Part shown: piece by piece, positions 59,972 through 64,000 of the stretch
Layout: each line of letters opens with the position of its first letter
Position numbering within the stretch: the stretch's first letter is position 1
Source of the DNA: Flavobacterium branchiicola
Lineage (GTDB): Bacteria > Bacteroidota > Bacteroidia > Flavobacteriales > Flavobacteriaceae
Direction of reading: 5' to 3'
Length of the DNA: 64,000 nt
NCBI RefSeq assembly: GCF_018383905.1
Contig: NZ_JAGYWA010000004.1
Location: 186,001 to 250,000, forward strand
Position numbers and translations under genes: made by a program
The notes under the pieces: model-generated
The model's input: the letters and a program-made list of their open reading frames with translations, nothing else
What the model was told of the DNA's origin: nothing
The model's database searches: none

Positions 59972-60382
59972 ATGAAAATCATTGCAATTAAACCTTCGCA
60001 AACGTGGCAGATTAGACATGAAGTAATGTGGCCGGATCAACCCTTTGAATTTGTACAATTAAAAGAGGATGATTTAGGATTTCATTTTGGTGTTTTTGAT
60101 GAAGATAAATTAGTTTCTATAGTTTCCTGTTTTTTTAACGATGATGAAATGCAGTTTAGAAAACTGGCAACGTTAGAAGAATATCAGGGAAAAGGTATCG
60201 CTTCAGAACTTCTTAAGTATATTTTTAATTTTGCAAAAGATAAAAATATAAGCAAAATCTGGTGTAATGCACGATCGAATAAAAAATCATTTTATGAAAA
60301 ATTCGGCATGATTGACACGCATAAAAGTTTCAGTAAAGAAGGTCAGGAATTTACTATAATGGAAATTTTACTTGAAAAATGA
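59972..60382 (+). CDS. GNAT family N-acetyltransferase
   Basis: A 136-residue acetyltransferase: IRHEVMWPDQPFEFVQLKEDDLGFHFGVF then FRKLATLEEYQGKGIASELLKYIFNFAKDKNISKIWCNARSNKKSFYEKFGM, with the acetyl-CoA loop EEYQGKGIASEL. The substrate is unknown. Monocistronic. Confidence 0.9.
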   Translation: MKIIAIKPSQTWQIRHEVMWPDQPFEFVQLKEDDLGFHFGVFDEDKLVSIVSCFFNDDEMQFRKLATLEEYQGKGIASELLKYIFNFAKDKNISKIWCNARSNKKSFYEKFGMIDTHKSFSKEGQEFTIMEILLEK

Positions 60383-60551
60383 AACGGAAAATTTAGAAAT
60401 AAAAATAACAGCATCAGATATTTACGAATTCTGTAGTTTCTTTGTTTTGTCTTTTTATTTTGATTCAAAAATCATTTTCCATTCATTAATTAGTTACTGT
60501 TTAAGCATAAAATCACCCCCATATTTGCGAAATAAAAAGCGAAAAAAATTT

Positions 60552-60563
60552 GAAAACGTTTTC
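60552..60563. promoter_or_regulatory. GAAAACGTTTTC palindrome
   Basis: A perfect 12-bp palindrome upstream of the small secreted-protein gene and the RND operon. LacI-family operators often have an AAACGTTT core, so it could be a regulator site. No such regulator is encoded in the window. Confidence 0.4.
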
Positions 60564-60635
60564 GTTTAACGCTACATGTTAAGACTTTCTTATTTTATTT
60601 TTTTTCTTGCAATCTTTTATTACTTTCGCACCCAA

Positions 60636-61013
60636 ATGAGAAAGTTAATAGTATTTTTAGTATTCATGAATTTCCTTCTGCTAGGCGGAGGGCAATATCT
60701 TAGTGCTAATACTTTTTCTAAACATCATAATCTTGAACATAAACACAGAGTTAAGTTCACACGTCAGGATCGCGGAACTTCAGTAATGGAGGATAATGCT
60801 GATATCGATCTTGAAGAAGACCTTCTTGGGAATGATGATGCTAATTTGCTTACAAGTAAGTTTTTTGCTGCTTCGTTCAGTTTGGTGGATGCATTGTATC
60901 TGGCACTTTCAGATCAATCTGCTGCAAATGATTCCAATCGTTTAAAAATTTCTACGCCTTTCTTTTGGCATTCAAATCCTATCTACATTACTCAGAGAGT
61001 ATTAAGAATTTGA
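60636..61013 (+). CDS. Small exported hypothetical protein
   Basis: A 125-residue protein with a signal peptide (MRKLIVFLVFMNFLLLGGGQYLSA) and an acidic central stretch (MEDNADIDLEEDLLGNDDAN). The C-terminal part ends SNPIYITQRVLRI. I do not recognise a family. It precedes the RND adaptor gene by 177 bases on the same strand, so it may be linked to the efflux system. The ATG at 60636 is chosen because it begins the signal peptide. Confidence 0.65.
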   Translation: MRKLIVFLVFMNFLLLGGGQYLSANTFSKHHNLEHKHRVKFTRQDRGTSVMEDNADIDLEEDLLGNDDANLLTSKFFAASFSLVDALYLALSDQSAANDSNRLKISTPFFWHSNPIYITQRVLRI

Positions 61014-61190
61014 TTTATTAGTATACATCGGTTACCTTGGTTGTAATCCTGCATATCTTGTTGATGTATATTTTTTCTACTTCTTCTTATATGAAAGTTA
61101 AGTTATAACTATTTGGTGTCTGATGCATTTTTTCATCTAAAGGAATCACTGTATTCCAAGCATTCAATCGCTTAATTTCCAAACTCAATC

Positions 61191-62273
61191 ATGAAAAGAA
61201 TTATCTTGTTCACAGGCTTAATTGCCTTTGTGTGCCTTACTAGTTGTACAACTAAAAAAGAAGAAAAAGAAGAAGTGGAAACATTTACGGTAACAAATCC
61301 GGTAAAAATTGACACTTCGTTTACCAAAGAATATGTTTCACAGATTAAATCTGTGAGAAATATTGAAATCCGTGCCCAGGAAAAAGGGTTTTTACAAAAC
61401 ATTTATGTTGATGAAGGTCAGTTTGTTAAAGCTGGACAATTGTTGTTCAAAATTATGCCAAACATGTATCAGGCTGAATTGCTTAAAGCACAGGCTGAAC
61501 AAAAATCAGTTGAAATTGAACTTCAAAACGCTAAACTTTTAGCAGATAAAAATATCGTTTCAAAAAACGAACTTAGTGTTGCTCAGGCAAAACTGCAATC
61601 AGCAAAAGCTGAGGTTTCATTAGCAAAATTACACTTATCATTTACAGAAATCAGAGCTCCGTTTGACGGAACAATTGACCGTATTCCTTTAAAACTTGGA
61701 AGTCTTATCGATGAAGGCGAATTATTGACCAGTCTTTCAGACAACAGTCAGATGTTTGCTTATTTCAATGTTACTGAGCCGGAATATCTTCAGTATCAAA
61801 CTGATGTTCAGGATCGTGCAGAGACTAAAGTTAATTTGGTTTTGGCGAATGGAGATACATTTAAGCATAAAGGAAATGTTGAAGTAATTGAGAGTGAGTT
61901 TAACAACGAAACAGGAAATATCGCTTTTAGAGCAAGATTCCCTAACTCTGAAAAATTACTTAGAAATGGTGAAACAGGACAAGTTCAAATGTATCTGCCT
62001 CTTAAAAACGCTATTGTAATTCCGCAAAAAGCGACTTACGAAATTCAGGATAAAAAATATGTTTTTGTTGTAGACAAGAACAATAAAGTGACTTCCAGAG
62101 AAATTACAATTACAGGTGAAGTTCCTGACTTATACGTTATTAAAAGTGGTCTTTCTGAAAATGATAAGATTTTACTAGAAGGCGTTCAAAAAGTAAAAGA
62201 AAACGACAAAATTAAATATGAATACCAGGCACCTCAGGAGGTAATGAAACATTTACGCGTAAAAGCAGAATAG
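61191..62273 (+). CDS. RND efflux periplasmic adaptor (membrane fusion) lipoprotein
   Basis: A 360-residue AcrA-like adaptor with a lipobox LTSC at about residue 16-19. The two lipoyl halves are NIEIRAQEKGFLQNIYVDEGQFVKAGQLLFKI and TEIRAPFDGTIDRIPLKLGSLIDEGELL, with a coiled coil between them (AELLKAQAEQKSVEIELQNAKLLADKNIVSKNELSVAQAKL). The beta-barrel and membrane-proximal domains follow. It connects the RND pump encoded next to an outer-membrane channel probably beyond the window. Confidence 0.95.
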   Translation: MKRIILFTGLIAFVCLTSCTTKKEEKEEVETFTVTNPVKIDTSFTKEYVSQIKSVRNIEIRAQEKGFLQNIYVDEGQFVKAGQLLFKIMPNMYQAELLKAQAEQKSVEIELQNAKLLADKNIVSKNELSVAQAKLQSAKAEVSLAKLHLSFTEIRAPFDGTIDRIPLKLGSLIDEGELLTSLSDNSQMFAYFNVTEPEYLQYQTDVQDRAETKVNLVLANGDTFKHKGNVEVIESEFNNETGNIAFRARFPNSEKLLRNGETGQVQMYLPLKNAIVIPQKATYEIQDKKYVFVVDKNNKVTSREITITGEVPDLYVIKSGLSENDKILLEGVQKVKENDKIKYEYQAPQEVMKHLRVKAE

Positions 62274-62306
62274 ATTAGCTGGTTTAATCATTAAAAAAAT
62301 ATAAAA

Positions 62307-64000
62307 ATGTTTAATAAATTTATACAAAGACCAGTTCTGTCGATAGTAATATCGCTGATCATTGTCTTTTTAGGAATTCTGTCGGTATTGAGCTTACCTA
62401 TTACTCAGTTCCCGACGATTTCACCACCGATGGTAAATATTACTGCAGATTACCCGGGATCTAATGGTGAATTGATGATCAAGGCCGTTGTTATTCCGTT
62501 AGAAAGAGCCTTAAATGGTGTTCCCGGAATGAAATATATGGCTTCTGATGCCGGAAATGATGGTGAGGCTACGATAAAAGTTGTATTTAACTTAGGAACA
62601 GATCCTAATCAGGCGGCAATTAACGTTCAGAATCGTGTTGCTTCGGTAACAAATAAACTTCCTCCGTTAGTAATTAGAGAAGGTATTAAAATTACAAGAG
62701 AAGTACCAAGTATGTTGATGTACGTGAATCTTTACAGTACAGACAAAAATACCGATATGAAGTTCTTGTACAACTATGCCGATATCAACGTACTTTCAGA
62801 ATTAAAAAGGGTAAATGGTATTGGTTCGGGAGATATCTTAGGAACACGTGAGTACGCAATGCGTATCTGGTTGAAACCAGACCGTATGTTAGCTTATAAA
62901 ATTTCTGCCGATGAGGTAATGGAAGCATTATCAAGTCAGAGTTTGGAGGCTTCTCCAGGTAAAACGGGAGAAAGTTCCGGTAAACGTTCTCAGGCATTTG
63001 AATATGTATTGAAATATTCAGGACGTTTTACAACAAAAGAACAATATGAGAATATTGTGGTGAAATCGAATGGAAATGGTGAGCTTTTACGTTTGAAAGA
63101 TATTGCAAAGGTTGAATTTGGAAGTTCGATGTATGATATCTATTCTAACTTGAATGGTAGACCATCTGCAGCTATTGTATTAAAACAATCTTTTGGAAGT
63201 AACGCAAATCAGGTTATTGAAGAGGTAAAAGCAAAATTGGAAAAAATCAAACAAAAATTTCCAAAAGGAATGGATTATGAAATCTCTTATGACGTTTCTA
63301 AATTCCTTGATGCTTCTATAGAAAAAGTAATTCACACTTTGGTGGAAGCCTTTATTCTGGTTGGTTTAGTAGTATTTCTTTTCCTTGGTGACTGGAGATC
63401 AACTGTTATTCCTGCAATTGCGGTACCAGTATCGTTGATTGGAACTTTTGTGTTCATGACATTTTTCGATATTTCGTTAAACTTAATTACATTATTTGCT
63501 TTAGTATTGGCAATTGGAGTCGTCGTCGATGATGCGATTGTGGTTATTGAAGCCGTTCACGCCAAGATGGAAGAGGAGCATTTGTCTCCATTTAAAGCAA
63601 CGAAAAAAGCGATGCATGAAATTGCAGGGGCAATTGTAGCGATTACCTTCCTGATGGCGGCAGTATTTATTCCGGTTGCCTTTATGTCTGGTCCTGTTGG
63701 AGTGTTTTACAGACAGTTCTCGGTTACTATGGCAACTGCGATTATCCTTTCTGGTATTGTGGCATTAACATTGACACCGGCACTTTGTGCAATGATGTTG
63801 AAAAATAATCACGGACAACCTAAAAAGAAAACTCCTGCAAACAGATTTATTGATGCTTTTAATGAAAAATTCAATTTAGCACAAGGCAAATACCAAAATG
63901 TATTAGCAAAAATTGTTGATAGACGAGTAGTGACATTTGTTGCTTTAATTGGTTTTTGTATCGGAACATGGATCATTAGTAGTTCAGTTCCTTCCGGATT
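62307..64000 (+). CDS. RND multidrug efflux transporter (AcrB/HAE1), 3' end cut
   Basis: The first 564 residues of an inner-membrane RND pump, which usually has about 1050. It starts MFNKFIQRPVLSIVISLIIVFLGILSVLSLPITQFPTISPP and contains helix 4 FALVLAIGVVVDDAIVVIE, with the proton-relay Asp pair, and the porter domain with YDISYDVSKFLDAS. It is 33 bases after the adaptor gene. It pumps drugs or detergents out using proton motive force; the specificity is unknown. The open frame continues past the end of the window. Confidence 0.95.
   Translation, partial: MFNKFIQRPVLSIVISLIIVFLGILSVLSLPITQFPTISPPMVNITADYPGSNGELMIKAVVIPLERALNGVPGMKYMASDAGNDGEATIKVVFNLGTDPNQAAINVQNRVASVTNKLPPLVIREGIKITREVPSMLMYVNLYSTDKNTDMKFLYNYADINVLSELKRVNGIGSGDILGTREYAMRIWLKPDRMLAYKISADEVMEALSSQSLEASPGKTGESSGKRSQAFEYVLKYSGRFTTKEQYENIVVKSNGNGELLRLKDIAKVEFGSSMYDIYSNLNGRPSAAIVLKQSFGSNANQVIEEVKAKLEKIKQKFPKGMDYEISYDVSKFLDASIEKVIHTLVEAFILVGLVVFLFLGDWRSTVIPAIAVPVSLIGTFVFMTFFDISLNLITLFALVLAIGVVVDDAIVVIEAVHAKMEEEHLSPFKATKKAMHEIAGAIVAITFLMAAVFIPVAFMSGPVGVFYRQFSVTMATAIILSGIVALTLTPALCAMMLKNNHGQPKKKTPANRFIDAFNEKFNLAQGKYQNVLAKIVDRRVVTFVALIGFCIGTWIISSSVPSG

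Noticed and set aside
60372..60569. 65-residue ORF after the GNAT gene
   Set aside because: Overlaps the GNAT stop region, has no family features, and lies in AT-rich promoter-like sequence.
1..64000. tRNA, rRNA, integrase or prophage genes
   Set aside because: None seen in the reading of both strands; no cloverleaf or phage-type module was noticed.

Overview
The window looks like a chromosome segment of a Flavobacterium-type bacterium (Bacteroidota, Flavobacteriia). This is inferred from low GC, absence of clear Shine-Dalgarno sequences, TAnnTTTG-type -7 promoter boxes, a CarboxypepD/TonB receptor, a GapN-type aldehyde dehydrogenase, 2TM/LytTR signalling genes, an HPP-family protein and a trp operon with flavobacterial gene order. 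Almost everything is housekeeping or accessory metabolism. I see no prophage, transposase, rRNA, tRNA or CRISPR.

Layout: 1-1187 a cut SDR oxidoreductase and its TetR neighbour; 1219-7773 small genes (nucleoid-associated protein, four-helix-bundle protein, pRiA4b-like protein, HPP and ClC membrane proteins, VOC, acetyltransferase, YCII, DinB); 7915-14757 a TonB-dependent receptor, DUF2141 and TPR proteins, then a LytS-like kinase, three free-standing 2TM proteins and a LytTR regulator; 15068-18701 heme A synthase, CCA-adding enzyme and YaaA; 18904-23588 a TetR-TolC-EmrA-EmrB drug efflux operon with twin operators; 23661-33075 a complete trp operon (E-G-D-C-F-B-A plus four non-trp genes), preceded by a leader peptide containing three Trp codons and an attenuator; 33173-36412 a secreted beta-helix protein and a MarR-nitroreductase-YceI operon with palindromic operators; 36920-37464 a small XRE/coiled-coil divergent pair; 37544-41597 glpF-glpK-glpD; 42495-53240 sulfur-related genes (two YeeE/YedE proteins, a persulfide dioxygenase-rhodanese, TauE, Crp/Fnr, rhodanese) interleaved with an HD hydrolase, cydAB and two small genes; 53316-60382 gapN, an M1 peptidase, an esterase, small secreted proteins and a GNAT; 60636-64000 the start of an RND efflux operon, cut by the window end.

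The most unusual layer is between the genes. Nearly every intergenic gap of the non-overlapping operons holds degenerate short-period arrays (7, 8, 9 or 10 nt units, typically 3-5 units, most often a superfamily with octamer GNNNCWRA), usually as inverted pairs that would fold into long hairpins. There are also several larger palindromic repeat families and tandem duplications of them. The trp operon carries such elements at seven of its internal gaps and just after trpA. Some arrays reach into genes and supply their stop codons, and a 27-bp insert with apparent 7-bp target duplications recurs inside them. These, the trp attenuator and the kinase/2TM cluster are the best leads for follow-up.
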